DNA of 64,000 nucleotides from Gordonia sp. ABSL11-1 (GTDB taxonomy: Bacteria; Actinomycetota; Actinomycetes; Mycobacteriales; Mycobacteriaceae). The notes under the pieces were generated by a model. That model did no database searches. It saw nothing but the letters and a program-made list of their open reading frames with translations, and had not been told where the DNA came from. The stretch is from contig NZ_JASXSI010000006.1 of NCBI RefSeq assembly GCF_030315685.1, positions 62,001-126,000 of the forward strand. Direction: 5' to 3'. The position numbers and the translations under genes were made by a program. Every line of letters starts with the position of its first letter. Positions within the stretch are counted from its first letter, which is position 1. This document shows positions 8,733 through 16,640 of the stretch, one piece after another.

Positions 8733-10393
8733 GTACGCCCACCGCACAGGACACCACACCGGCACTCGTCGTCGACGACCTGCATGTCGACTTCGACTAT
8801 CCGCGGCCGGCGGTGGGCGGCATCAGCCTGAAGGTCGAGCGCGGCGAGATCCTCGCGCTCGTCGGTGAATCCGGCTCCGGCAAGAGCGTGACCGCGCGTG
8901 CCGCCATCGGCCTGCTGCCGGAGACGGCACGGGCCACCGGCTCGGTGCGCGTCGACGGCGTCGAGGTCCTGAATCAGCCGGAACGCCTGCTGAACACGAT
9001 CCGTGGCGATCGGGTGGCGATGATCTTCCAGGAGCCGCAGACCGCACTCAACCCGGTCCAGACCGTCGGATGGCAACTGCGCCAGGCACTGCGATCCCAC
9101 GGCAGGGTGTCACGAGCGCTGGCCCGCGAACGAGCCGTCGAACTGCTCGCGCTCGTCGAGATCCCCGATCCCGGGCAGCGCGTCGACTACTACCCCCATC
9201 AACTGTCCGGTGGTCAGAAGCAACGGGTGGTGATCGCACTGGCGCTGGCGAACGATCCCGTGCTGCTCCTCGCCGACGAGCCGACGACGGCCCTCGACGT
9301 GTCGGTGCAGCGCGAGATCCTCGATCTGCTCGTGCGGCTGCGCGATCGGACCGACGCCGGAATCCTGCTGATCACACACAATCTCGGTGTCGTCGCCGAC
9401 ATCGCGGACCGGGTCGTCGTCGTCCAGCTCGGTGAGGTCGTGGAGTCCGGGGACGTCTACGAGATCTTCGCCCGACCGCAGCAGCCGTACACACGCCAGC
9501 TACTGGCGGCCGTCCCGCGCCTGCCGGAGGCCGATGACCACGGCGACGACAACGCGCCCGCCGAGGACGGCGAATCCGCCCAGCCGGTGGTCGCCGTCGA
9601 GTCGATCACGGTACGCCACCCCGGCCGGTTCGGGGCGAAGCCGCACACCGCGCTCACCGGCGTCTCGCTGCACGTCGATCCGGGCGAGGTGCTCGGTGTG
9701 GTCGGCGAATCCGGTTCGGGCAAGACCACTCTCGGACGTGCGGTCGGCGGGCTGATCCCTCTTCAGGAGGGCCGCATCCTCCTCGAGGGCGACGACATCG
9801 CGGCGATCTCGAAGGCGCGACTGCGCACGCTCCGCCGTCGGGTCGCCTTCGTCCCGCAGGACCCGACCGCATCGCTCGACCCACGGTTCACCGTGGCCGA
9901 ATCGATCCGCGAGCCGCTGGAGATCCAGGACATCGGATCTCGACAAGACCGCGCCGCCCGGGTGACCGAGCTGTTGTCGGCGGTACAGCTGCCACGCTCG
10001 TTCGCGACGCGACTGCCCCACGAGCTGTCGGGCGGTCAGCGCCAGCGGGTCGCACTCGCGCGGGCGCTGTCGGCGGATCCGCACCTGCTGATCGCCGACG
10101 AACCGACCAGCGCGCTCGATGTCTCCGTACAGGCGCGGGTCCTCGATCTCTTCCAGCATCTCCAGCGCGAGTTCGGGTTCGCCGCGATCTTCATCAGCCA
10201 CGACCTCGCCGTCGTCGAACACGTGGCCGACCGGGTGGTGGTGCTGCGCGACGGGAGGATCGTCGAGAGCGGAACGGCGCGATCCGTTCTCACCGCCCCC
10301 GAGGATCCGTACACCGAGCAACTGGTGGCCGCGGTGCCGTACCCGGACCCGGTGGTGCAGCGCGCACGGCGGGATTCCACACTCGCGGTGTGA
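8729..10393 (+). CDS. ABC importer ATPase, fused DppD-DppF type
   Basis: A 554-residue protein with two complete ATPase domains in one chain, equivalent to separate DppD and DppF. Domain 1 has Walker A GESGSGKSV near residue 48, signature LSGGQKQR and Walker B LLLADEPTTALD. Domain 2 repeats these as GESGSGKTT, LSGGQRQR and LLIADEPTSALD. A linker of about 25 acidic residues joins them. The protein would energise uptake through the two upstream permeases. It closes the importer operon; the following 110 bp lead into a degraded gene on the other strand. Confidence 0.92.
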   Translation: MSTPTAQDTTPALVVDDLHVDFDYPRPAVGGISLKVERGEILALVGESGSGKSVTARAAIGLLPETARATGSVRVDGVEVLNQPERLLNTIRGDRVAMIFQEPQTALNPVQTVGWQLRQALRSHGRVSRALARERAVELLALVEIPDPGQRVDYYPHQLSGGQKQRVVIALALANDPVLLLADEPTTALDVSVQREILDLLVRLRDRTDAGILLITHNLGVVADIADRVVVVQLGEVVESGDVYEIFARPQQPYTRQLLAAVPRLPEADDHGDDNAPAEDGESAQPVVAVESITVRHPGRFGAKPHTALTGVSLHVDPGEVLGVVGESGSGKTTLGRAVGGLIPLQEGRILLEGDDIAAISKARLRTLRRRVAFVPQDPTASLDPRFTVAESIREPLEIQDIGSRQDRAARVTELLSAVQLPRSFATRLPHELSGGQRQRVALARALSADPHLLIADEPTSALDVSVQARVLDLFQHLQREFGFAAIFISHDLAVVEHVADRVVVLRDGRIVESGTARSVLTAPEDPYTEQLVAAVPYPDPVVQRARRDSTLAV

Positions 10394-10506
10394 CGACGGT
10401 GGGCATGTGGGCCGGTTCAGGTCACGCGGGTCGACTCGGATCATGCGCCTCGCCGACGGACCGCGTGAGCGTAGTGACACCTCGTGGTCCGAGAGGGCCC
10501 GCGTGG

Positions 10507-11245
10507 TTACCCTCGTAGGGTGACATGGCGATCGTCCGGGCCGGCGAGCATCGACTCCATCGTCCGGCGGTCGAACGGCCAGAGGTCGATACCCGTCCCG
10601 GTCTGATACCAGGAGTTGCAGCCGGTGTTCCACACTGTCGGTTCCATCGCATCGTCGACCTGTGCGTTGAACTCGTCGGTCGCCTCGTCGGTGACCTCTA
10701 TCCGATCCACCTCTCCCGCGCGGAACCTGGTGAGCCAAGCGATGATGTAGGTGGCCGTCACCGATGCCGAGTATTGCAGGGAGATCGGTCCGGTGGGCGA
10801 GTTCGGTCCGAGGACCGTGAACAGATTCGGGAAACCCGGGATCGCCGTCATCCGGTAGGCCCGCGGACTGTCGCGCCAGACGTCGTCGAGCGTCACCCCG
10901 CCACGTCCGACGACCCGCATCGGACGCATGTAGTCGTGCGCACGGAGGCCGGTCGCGAGGACAATCACGTCCACGTCATGGTGATGGCCGCCCGCGGTGA
11001 CTGATGTCACCGTGATCAATCCGCTCGATCGGCTCGGTGACGAGTTCCGCATTGTCCGCCGAGAGTGCGCGGTAGTACGTCCCGGACAGGACCTGACGCG
11101 TGCACAGGGGTTGGTAATCTGGCGTGAGTTTGTCGCGCAGTTCGCGATCGATGACCTGGGCACGCAGCGACAACCGCGCATACCGCTGGACGGCGCGCCG
11201 ACGCCAGGTCGGCTTGGTGACGACATCGACGAGGATCCCCGACGC
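10507..11245 (-). pseudogene. Remnant of a flavin-containing monooxygenase (Baeyer-Villiger type)
   Basis: Only the C-terminal part survives, in two frames. The upstream piece (about 11220 down to 11020) reads KLTPDYQPLCTRQVLSGTYY and ELVTEPIERI; the downstream piece reads VIVLATGL and GPNSPTGPISLQYS, motifs of the FAD/NADPH monooxygenase family that includes Baeyer-Villiger enzymes. The join needs a one-base shift near 11020, where ELVTEPIERI should continue into TVTSVTAGG. The N-terminal FAD-binding GxGxxG half is absent: at about 11245 the sequence changes abruptly into the body of a TetR gene on the other strand. The gene cannot make a working enzyme unless the assembly is wrong. Confidence 0.75.
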
Positions 11246-11790
11246 GGGGACGGGGCCACCAGCCTCGACGCCATCGCCGAGGCCGCCGGCTACTCGAAGG
11301 GTGCGGTCTACTCGAACTTCAAGGACAAACCCACCCTGTGTCGGGCGGTACTGGAGGACATTCACCGGGAGAAGATGCGCGAAGTCGCCGCTCTCACACC
11401 GGAAGCGGAATCAACTGACATCGCGCAGTTCGTCGACGATCTCGCCGACTGGCTCCGACGCACCCTCGGGGATGTGGATGGACGATGCTGGAGTTCGATT
11501 ACGCGGTTCTGTCGCGTAACAACCCGACCGTCCGCGACAACATCGTCGAGTTGCGCACCGAGGTCAGCGAGACGATCGCCGGACTGCTGGATCAGGTGCT
11601 CGGCGATCTGCTGTCGCGTGCCGCCGAACAGATCGGGGCGGACATCCCCACCTCGCGAGAGCTCGCAGACCTCGTCCTGAGCACCGGGATCGGACTGGGC
11701 GTCCGGCGGGCCGTCGACCCGACGGTCTCGGTCGAACCCGCGATCGACATCCTCACGTCGGCTGCCACGCTGGTGGCCGCGATGCGGTGA
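11246..11790 (+). pseudogene. Remnant of a TetR-family regulator
   Basis: The frame enters in the middle of the TetR DNA-binding domain at TSLDAIAEAAGYSKGAVYSNF, the end of helix 2 through the recognition helix; the first 20-30 residues, including the start codon, are missing. A second defect near 11475 moves the ligand-binding part into another frame (WTMLEFDYAVLSRNNPTVRDN onward to the stop at 11788). Homologues keep these two pieces in one chain. It is divergent to the monooxygenase remnant, the classic layout of a TetR repressor and its target, and both genes were cut at the same point. Confidence 0.75.
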
Positions 11791-11848
11791 GTGCCTCCGA
11801 CATCGGATCGGGCGAGGACAGGGCCGCCGTGGGAATCCCAGGGTTGCG

Positions 11849-11920
11849 CTCCCCCACCAGGACTCGAACCTGGAATGCCTGAACCAAAATCAGAAGTGTT
11901 GCCGATTACACCATGGGGGA
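11849..11920 (-). tRNA. tRNA-Gln (anticodon UUG)
   Basis: The minus strand from 11920 folds as a 72-nt cloverleaf. The acceptor arm is TCCCCCA with TGGGGGA, the anticodon stem is TCTGA with TCAGG enclosing the loop TTTTGGT, giving anticodon TTG, and the T arm contains GGTTCGAGTCC. The discriminator base is G. The CCA end is not encoded. No terminator with a T-run is obvious downstream. Confidence 0.92.
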
Positions 11921-12042
11921 ATACTGCGCAGACGATTGTGCCACAGGCACCCTGCGCAGGACGTGCCACCTTCCCGCTCACCATCCCCGTTCCCGCTCCT
12001 CCGCCTGGATGAGCGAGAACGAGAAGGGTGAACGGGAGCGAT

Positions 12043-12798
12043 CTAGTCCTTCGGGCCGCCGGCGACGTAGACGACCTGACCGGACACGAATCCGGCACCC
12101 TCGCTGACGAAGAACGACGCGGTGTGGGCGATGTCCTCGGGGACGCCGGTGCGGTTGACCGGGATCTGCGAGGCGGCAGCCTTCTTGAAATCCTCGAAGG
12201 GCACGCCGACGCGTTCGGCGGTGGCCGCGGTCATCTCGGTCTCGATGAAGCCCGGGGCGATCGCGTTGGCGGTGACGCCGAACTTGCCGAGCTCGATGGC
12301 GAGCGTCTTGGTGAAGCCCTGCATCCCGGCCTTGGCGGCGGAGTAGTTGGCCTGGCCGCGATTGCCCAGCGCCGACGTGCTCGACAGGTTGACGACGCGT
12401 CCCCACCCGGCGTCGACCATGTGCTTCTGAGCGGCCTTGGTGACGTTGAACGCACCACGGAGGTGGACGGCCAGGACGGTGTCCCAGTCGTCGACGGACA
12501 TCTTGAACAGCAGGTTGTCGCGCAGCACGCCGGCGTTGTTGACGACGACGGTCGGCGGGCCGAGCTCGTCGACGACCTTGGCGACGGCCGCGGTCACCGA
12601 GGCCTCGTCCGCGACGTCGGCGCCGACCGCGATGGCCTTCCCGCCGTCGGCGGTGATCGCGGCGACGGTGTCCGCGCAGTTGTCGGCGTTGAGGTCGAGG
12701 ACGGCGACGGCGAGGCCGTCGGCGGCCAGCCGCTTGGCGACAGCGGCGCCGATGCCCCGCGCCGAGCCGGTGACGATGGCGACTTTCTGACTGCTCAT
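12043..12798 (-). CDS. fabG: 3-oxoacyl-ACP reductase-like short-chain dehydrogenase
   Basis: A 251-residue classical short-chain dehydrogenase. It shows the NAD(P)-binding TGSARGIG motif at residues 10-17, NNAG at 87-90, Ser140 in NLSSTSA and the catalytic Tyr152/Lys156 pair in NYSAAKAG, and ends with a FabG-like [10 protein letters not shown]. It would reduce a 3-ketoacyl (ACP or CoA) substrate. Not being within a fatty-acid synthesis operon, it may be one of several FabG paralogues and not the housekeeping one. The ATG at 12798 is chosen because AACGGAGGT stands 7 bases upstream. It diverges from glmU across 131 bp. Confidence 0.85.
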   Translation of the reverse strand: MSSQKVAIVTGSARGIGAAVAKRLAADGLAVAVLDLNADNCADTVAAITADGGKAIAVGADVADEASVTAAVAKVVDELGPPTVVVNNAGVLRDNLLFKMSVDDWDTVLAVHLRGAFNVTKAAQKHMVDAGWGRVVNLSSTSALGNRGQANYSAAKAGMQGFTKTLAIELGKFGVTANAIAPGFIETEMTAATAERVGVPFEDFKKAAASQIPVNRTGVPEDIAHTASFFVSEGAGFVSGQVVYVAGGPKD

Positions 12799-12929
12799 GG
12801 ATGTACCTCCGTTGGTCGGTGCAGAAGCTCTGCTGGCTTTACTGTTTCTATCAGCGCCGATCATCTGCTCGGTACACCGGCGGCGGGTGTGCGCATCGGA
12901 CACCATCCGACTGCGTACTATCGGGCCAC

Positions 12930-14411
12930 ATGACGGAGACGTCCAAGCCCGCCATCGCGGTGATGGTCCTCGCGGCCGGCGCCGGTACGCGGATGAAGTC
13001 GAAGACCCCGAAAATCCTGCACAGCCTGGCCGGACGCCCGCTGGTGGGCCATGCCCTGCACGGTGCGGCCGGCCTCGATCCCGATCATCTCGTCGCCGTC
13101 GTCGGCCACGAACGCGAGCAGGTCGGTGCCGCGATCAGCGTGATCGCCGAACAGCTGGGCCGCGGGGTCACCATCGCCGTGCAGGAGTCCCCGCTCGGTA
13201 CCGGCGACGCGGCGCGCGCGGGTCTCGATACGCTGCCCGCGGATTTCGCCGGGACCGTCGTCATCACCGCCGCCGACGTACCGCTGCTCGACGCCCCGAC
13301 GCTCGAGGCTCTGGTGGCCACCCACACCGCGGGCTCCAGGGCTGCGGTCACGCTGACGAGCTTCCTCGCCGACGACCCGACCGGCTACGGACGCATCATC
13401 CGGACCAACGACTCCCTGGTGCAGGCCATCGTCGAGCACAAGGACGCGACCGACGAGCAACGTGCGATCACCGAGGTCAACGCCGGGATATACGCCTTCG
13501 ACGTCACCACCCTGCGCCGGGCGCTGACCCGACTGTCCACCGACAACGCGCAGGGCGAGCACTATCTCACCGACGTGATCGAGATCGCCCGCGCGGATGG
13601 CGACGCGGTACGCGCCTTCACCGTCGACGACCCGATCCTCGTTGCCGGCTGCAACGACCGCGCCCAGCTCTCCGACCTCGGGGCGGAGATGAACCGTCGA
13701 ATCGTGCGTCGCCACCAACTCGACGGCGTCACCGTCACCGACCCCGCTTCCACGTGGATCGACGTCGACGTCACGATCGGCATCGACGTCCGAGTCGAAC
13801 CGGGGACGCAGCTGCAGGGCCGCACCGTGATCGCCGACGACGCGGTCGTCGGCCCGGACACCACACTGCGTGACGTCGTCATCGGCGAGGGCGCATCGGT
13901 GATCCGGACGCACGGCAGCGAGTCGGAGATCGGCGCCGGCGCCACGGTCGGGCCGTTCGCCTATCTCCGTCCCGGCACCCGACTCGGCACCCGCGGCAAG
14001 ATCGGCACCTTCGTCGAGACGAAGAAGGCCGACATCGGTGCGGGCAGCAAGGTGCCCCACCTGACCTATGTCGGAGACGCGACGATCGGCGAGCACAGCA
14101 ACATCGGTGCGTCGAGCGTGTTCGTCAATTACGACGGCGTGGCGAAGCACCAAACGGTGATCGGGTCACATTGCCGTACCGGGTCTGACAACATGTTTGT
14201 CGCCCCCGTGCAGGTCGGCGACGGCGCCTACACGGGAGCAGGTACGGTTTTGCGGGAAGATGTGCCGCCCGGCGCCCTTGCGGTGTCGGCCGGACAACAA
14301 CGGAATATCGAGAATTGGGTGGTGCGCAAGCGCCCGGACACCGAGGCCGCTCGCGCGGCCCTCGATGCCCAACACACGGACCGCCCGGCAGACAGCCAGC
14401 CCGGCGACTGA
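12930..14411 (+). CDS. glmU: Bifunctional GlmU: N-acetylglucosamine-1-P uridylyltransferase / glucosamine-1-P acetyltransferase
   Basis: A 493-residue bifunctional enzyme making UDP-GlcNAc for peptidoglycan and arabinogalactan linker synthesis. The N-terminal uridylyltransferase domain begins with [11 protein letters not shown] (residues 14-24) and contains [11 protein letters not shown]. The C-terminal half is a left-handed beta-helix with hexapeptide repeats (for example [20 protein letters not shown]) and the acetyltransferase motif [17 protein letters not shown] with its catalytic His. Length matches M. tuberculosis GlmU. The start at 12930 places the nucleotide-binding motif near the N-terminus as in homologues. 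prs follows after 30 bp, the conserved pairing in this order. Confidence 0.96.
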   Translation: MTETSKPAIAVMVLAAGAGTRMKSKTPKILHSLAGRPLVGHALHGAAGLDPDHLVAVVGHEREQVGAAISVIAEQLGRGVTIAVQESPLGTGDAARAGLDTLPADFAGTVVITAADVPLLDAPTLEALVATHTAGSRAAVTLTSFLADDPTGYGRIIRTNDSLVQAIVEHKDATDEQRAITEVNAGIYAFDVTTLRRALTRLSTDNAQGEHYLTDVIEIARADGDAVRAFTVDDPILVAGCNDRAQLSDLGAEMNRRIVRRHQLDGVTVTDPASTWIDVDVTIGIDVRVEPGTQLQGRTVIADDAVVGPDTTLRDVVIGEGASVIRTHGSESEIGAGATVGPFAYLRPGTRLGTRGKIGTFVETKKADIGAGSKVPHLTYVGDATIGEHSNIGASSVFVNYDGVAKHQTVIGSHCRTGSDNMFVAPVQVGDGAYTGAGTVLREDVPPGALAVSAGQQRNIENWVVRKRPDTEAARAALDAQHTDRPADSQPGD

Positions 14412-14441
14412 TTCGCACACATATCGAGCAGAAGAGTTTTC

Positions 14442-15419
14442 ATGACCTGGACCACGGACAACCAGAAGAACCTGATGCTGTTCTCTGGCCGCGCCCATCC
14501 CGACCTCGCACAAGCGGTCGCCGACGAGCTCGGTATCAAGGTGACGCCGCAGACGGCGCGCGACTTCGCCAACGGTGAGATCTTCGTACGCTTCGAGGAG
14601 TCGGTCCGTGGATCCGACGCCTTCGTGCTGCAGAGCTGCCCGTACCCGATGAATCAGTGGGTGATGGAGTCGCTGATCATGATCGACGCGCTCAAGCGTG
14701 GATCGGCCAAGCGCATCAGCGTGATCCTCCCCTTCTACCCGTACGCCCGTCAGGACAAGAAACACCGTGGGCGTGAACCGATCTCGGCCCGCCTGATCGC
14801 CGACCTGATGAAGACCGCCGGCGCCGACCGCATCATCACCGTCGATCTGCACACCGACCAGATCCAGGGTTTCTTCGACGGTCCCGTCGACCACATGCAT
14901 GCGCAGGGCCAGCTCGCCGACTACGTCCGGTCCAACTACGGCACCGACAACGTCACCGTCGTCTCGCCCGACTCGGGTCGTGTGCGCGTCGCGGAGAAAT
15001 GGGCGGACGCGTTGAACGGTGCGCCGCTGGCGTTCATCCACAAGACACGCGACCCGCTGGTGCCCAACCAGGTCAAGTCCAACCGGGTGGTCGGCGACGT
15101 CGACGGACGCACCTGCGTGCTGATCGACGACATGATCGACACCGGCGGCACGATCGCCGGAGCGGTCAAGGTCCTCAAGGACGCCGGTGCCGGTGATGTC
15201 GTCATCGCGACGACGCACGGCGTGTTCTCCGATCCGGCCGCTGAGCGGCTGGCGAACTGCGGGGCGAAAGAGGTCATCGCGACCGACACCCTGCCGATCC
15301 CCGAGGACAAGCGCTTCGAGAACCTCACCGTGCTGTCCATCGCGCCGCTGCTCGCGCAGACGATCCGCGAGGTCTTCGAGAACGGCTCGGTGACGAGCCT
15401 GTTCGACGGGAGCGCGTAG
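14442..15419 (+). CDS. prs: Ribose-phosphate pyrophosphokinase (PRPP synthetase)
   Basis: A 325-residue class I PRPP synthetase, converting ribose 5-phosphate and ATP to PRPP for nucleotide, histidine, tryptophan and decaprenyl-phosphoribose synthesis. Visible motifs are FSGRAHPDLA and FANGEIFVRFEES at the N-terminus, the PRPP-synthetase signature region DLHTDQIQGFFDGPVDH, the flexible-loop segment HKTRD, and the PRPP-binding CVLIDDMIDTGGT. It is the second gene of the glmU-prs operon and is followed by a strong terminator hairpin. Confidence 0.97.
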   Translation: MTWTTDNQKNLMLFSGRAHPDLAQAVADELGIKVTPQTARDFANGEIFVRFEESVRGSDAFVLQSCPYPMNQWVMESLIMIDALKRGSAKRISVILPFYPYARQDKKHRGREPISARLIADLMKTAGADRIITVDLHTDQIQGFFDGPVDHMHAQGQLADYVRSNYGTDNVTVVSPDSGRVRVAEKWADALNGAPLAFIHKTRDPLVPNQVKSNRVVGDVDGRTCVLIDDMIDTGGTIAGAVKVLKDAGAGDVVIATTHGVFSDPAAERLANCGAKEVIATDTLPIPEDKRFENLTVLSIAPLLAQTIREVFENGSVTSLFDGSA

Positions 15420-15437
15420 CGTCTCGACTTTCGGTGA

Positions 15438-15471
15438 ACGGACCCCGCGACTATGAGTCGCCGGGGTCCGT
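15438..15471 (+). terminator. Intrinsic terminator after prs
   Basis: A near-perfect hairpin, ACGGACCCCGCGACT against AGTCGCCGGGGTCCGT with a 3-nt loop and one unpaired base, starts 19 bp after the prs stop. It is followed by TCTTCGTTGT. Since the next gene points the other way, it may stop transcription from both sides. Confidence 0.75.
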
Positions 15472-15489
15472 TCTTCGTTGTGACCGACG

Positions 15490-16086
15490 TCAGTCGTCCG
15501 ACTGTGGATGGGCCCGCCGCTGCCGCACCCGCCGCCACATGATCGCGCCGGGCACCGCCACCAGGGCGGCGATCGCCACGAACACCCCGACCACGATCGG
15601 CCGTGGCTCGCGGTCGTCAGAGTCGGCGTACGGCTCGATTGCCGGTCCCGCATAGAGCGCGGCGTCGCCCAGACTCAGGTTCGTCGTGTTGTCACAGAGC
15701 GAGGCGCCCCACTCCCCCTCCGATGGCGCCGACCCGCCTGCCGACCCGCCGAGGACGAGCAGCCGCTCCTCGCCCACCTCGAGTGGGACACCGCAGGCGG
15801 CCGAACTCGACGAGGTCACCACCGTGATCGTCTGCGGGACACGCTGCTTGTAGCTCTGCCGGACATCGACGCGATACCGCCGCGCCGTGCCGTCCTCGGA
15901 GACCGAGACCGGCGTCCCGAACACCAGGGCCGATGAGTCCTTGACCACCGTGGCGGGCTCCCGGGGGACGCACGTGCATGCGCATGCGCTACCCGGCGAC
16001 ATCATCAGCGCGACGACGACGACCGCGACAACGACCGCCGCCCGGCTCAGAATCCCGTGCGTCCGACCGGTCCTCATCGCGCCCAT
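15490..16086 (-). CDS. Exported, membrane-anchored protein of unknown function with an N-terminal CACTC motif
   Basis: About 198 residues. An N-terminal hydrophobic segment (AAVVVAVVVVALMMSPGSACA) looks like a signal peptide; right after it comes CACTCVPREP, then an extracellular domain with further cysteines (SSAACGVPLEVGEERLLVL and GASLCDN), and a C-terminal helix (VGVFVAIAALVAVPGAIMW) with a basic cytoplasmic tail. The pattern of an N-terminal CxCxC followed by a beta-rich domain faintly recalls TIMP/netrin-like OB folds, but I cannot assign a family. Start 16086 or 16077 are both possible. It diverges from the arsC-like gene by 66 bp. Confidence 0.7.
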   Translation of the reverse strand: MGAMRTGRTHGILSRAAVVVAVVVVALMMSPGSACACTCVPREPATVVKDSSALVFGTPVSVSEDGTARRYRVDVRQSYKQRVPQTITVVTSSSSAACGVPLEVGEERLLVLGGSAGGSAPSEGEWGASLCDNTTNLSLGDAALYAGPAIEPYADSDDREPRPIVVGVFVAIAALVAVPGAIMWRRVRQRRAHPQSDD

Positions 16087-16152
16087 GACGACACGGTAGT
16101 CCGACATTCCGGGCCGGGCCCACCACCACACGCACCGGGTAGTGTGTCGTGC

Positions 16153-16494
16153 GTGGACGCGACGATCTATCACAATCCGAAGTGCTCGACCTCGCGCAAG
16201 GCCCTCGAGAAGCTGCGCGACGCCGGGATCGAACCGACCGTCGTGAAGTACCTCGATCAGCCCTTCACACGCGAGCAACTCACCACTCTGATCAGCGACG
16301 CGGGATTGACCGTCCGCGAGGCCGTGCGCAAGCGGGAATCCCTCTACAAAGAGCTCGACCTAGCATCGCTGCCCGAGGACAAGGTGCTGACCGAGATGGT
16401 GCAACACCCCATCCTCGTCGAGCGTCCATTCGTGGTGACCGACAAGGGAACCCGTCTCGCGCGGCCGGTGGACCGGCTCGACGAGATCCTCTGA
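16153..16494 (+). CDS. arsC: ArsC-family (glutaredoxin-type) arsenate reductase-like protein
   Basis: A 113-residue ArsC/YffB-family protein with a thioredoxin-like fold. The active-site region YHNPKCSTSRKAL holds the single catalytic Cys and following Ser-Arg, and the C-terminal part RPFVVTDKGTRLARP matches the segment with the substrate-binding arginines. Family members reduce arsenate using glutathione/glutaredoxin in proteobacteria; in an actinomycete with mycothiol the reductant is uncertain. No arsenite exporter or ArsR is nearby, so a role in arsenate resistance is not supported by context. Start is the GTG at 16153. Confidence 0.85.
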   Translation: MDATIYHNPKCSTSRKALEKLRDAGIEPTVVKYLDQPFTREQLTTLISDAGLTVREAVRKRESLYKELDLASLPEDKVLTEMVQHPILVERPFVVTDKGTRLARPVDRLDEIL

Positions 16495-16575
16495 GACACC
16501 CCCTCGGACCCGATCCGGCACGACCTTTCGGACATTCTTCGCGATGGCGACAAGCCGCGTCGCCCCCCAGGTTAG

Positions 16576-16618
16576 TTCCGTGTTACAACGGAATTGCCGA
16601 TTCATTTAGCATCGCTAA
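16576..16618 (+). promoter_or_regulatory. Candidate promoter and operator of asnB
   Basis: The 146-bp gap before asnB contains two inverted repeats: TTCCGT-GTTACA-ACGGAA (16576-16593) and TTAGC-ATC-GCTAA (16606-16618). A plausible sigma-A promoter overlaps them: TTACAA at 16583-16588 and TAGCAT at 16607-16612, 18 bp apart. Operators over both promoter elements would suit repression, for instance by nitrogen or asparagine status. The regulator is not identifiable here. Confidence 0.4.
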
Positions 16619-16640
16619 TCACTAGAAGTGGGGGCGTTCT

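Noticed and set aside
11821..11848. Small hairpin TGGGA-A-TCCCA downstream of tRNA-Gln as its terminator.
   Set aside because: A 5-bp stem with a 1-base spacer cannot form a stable loop of normal size and has no T-run.
12918..14153. Long minus-strand frame opposite glmU.
   Set aside because: GlmU motifs are complete on the plus strand; the minus frame has biased, repetitive composition without family signals.
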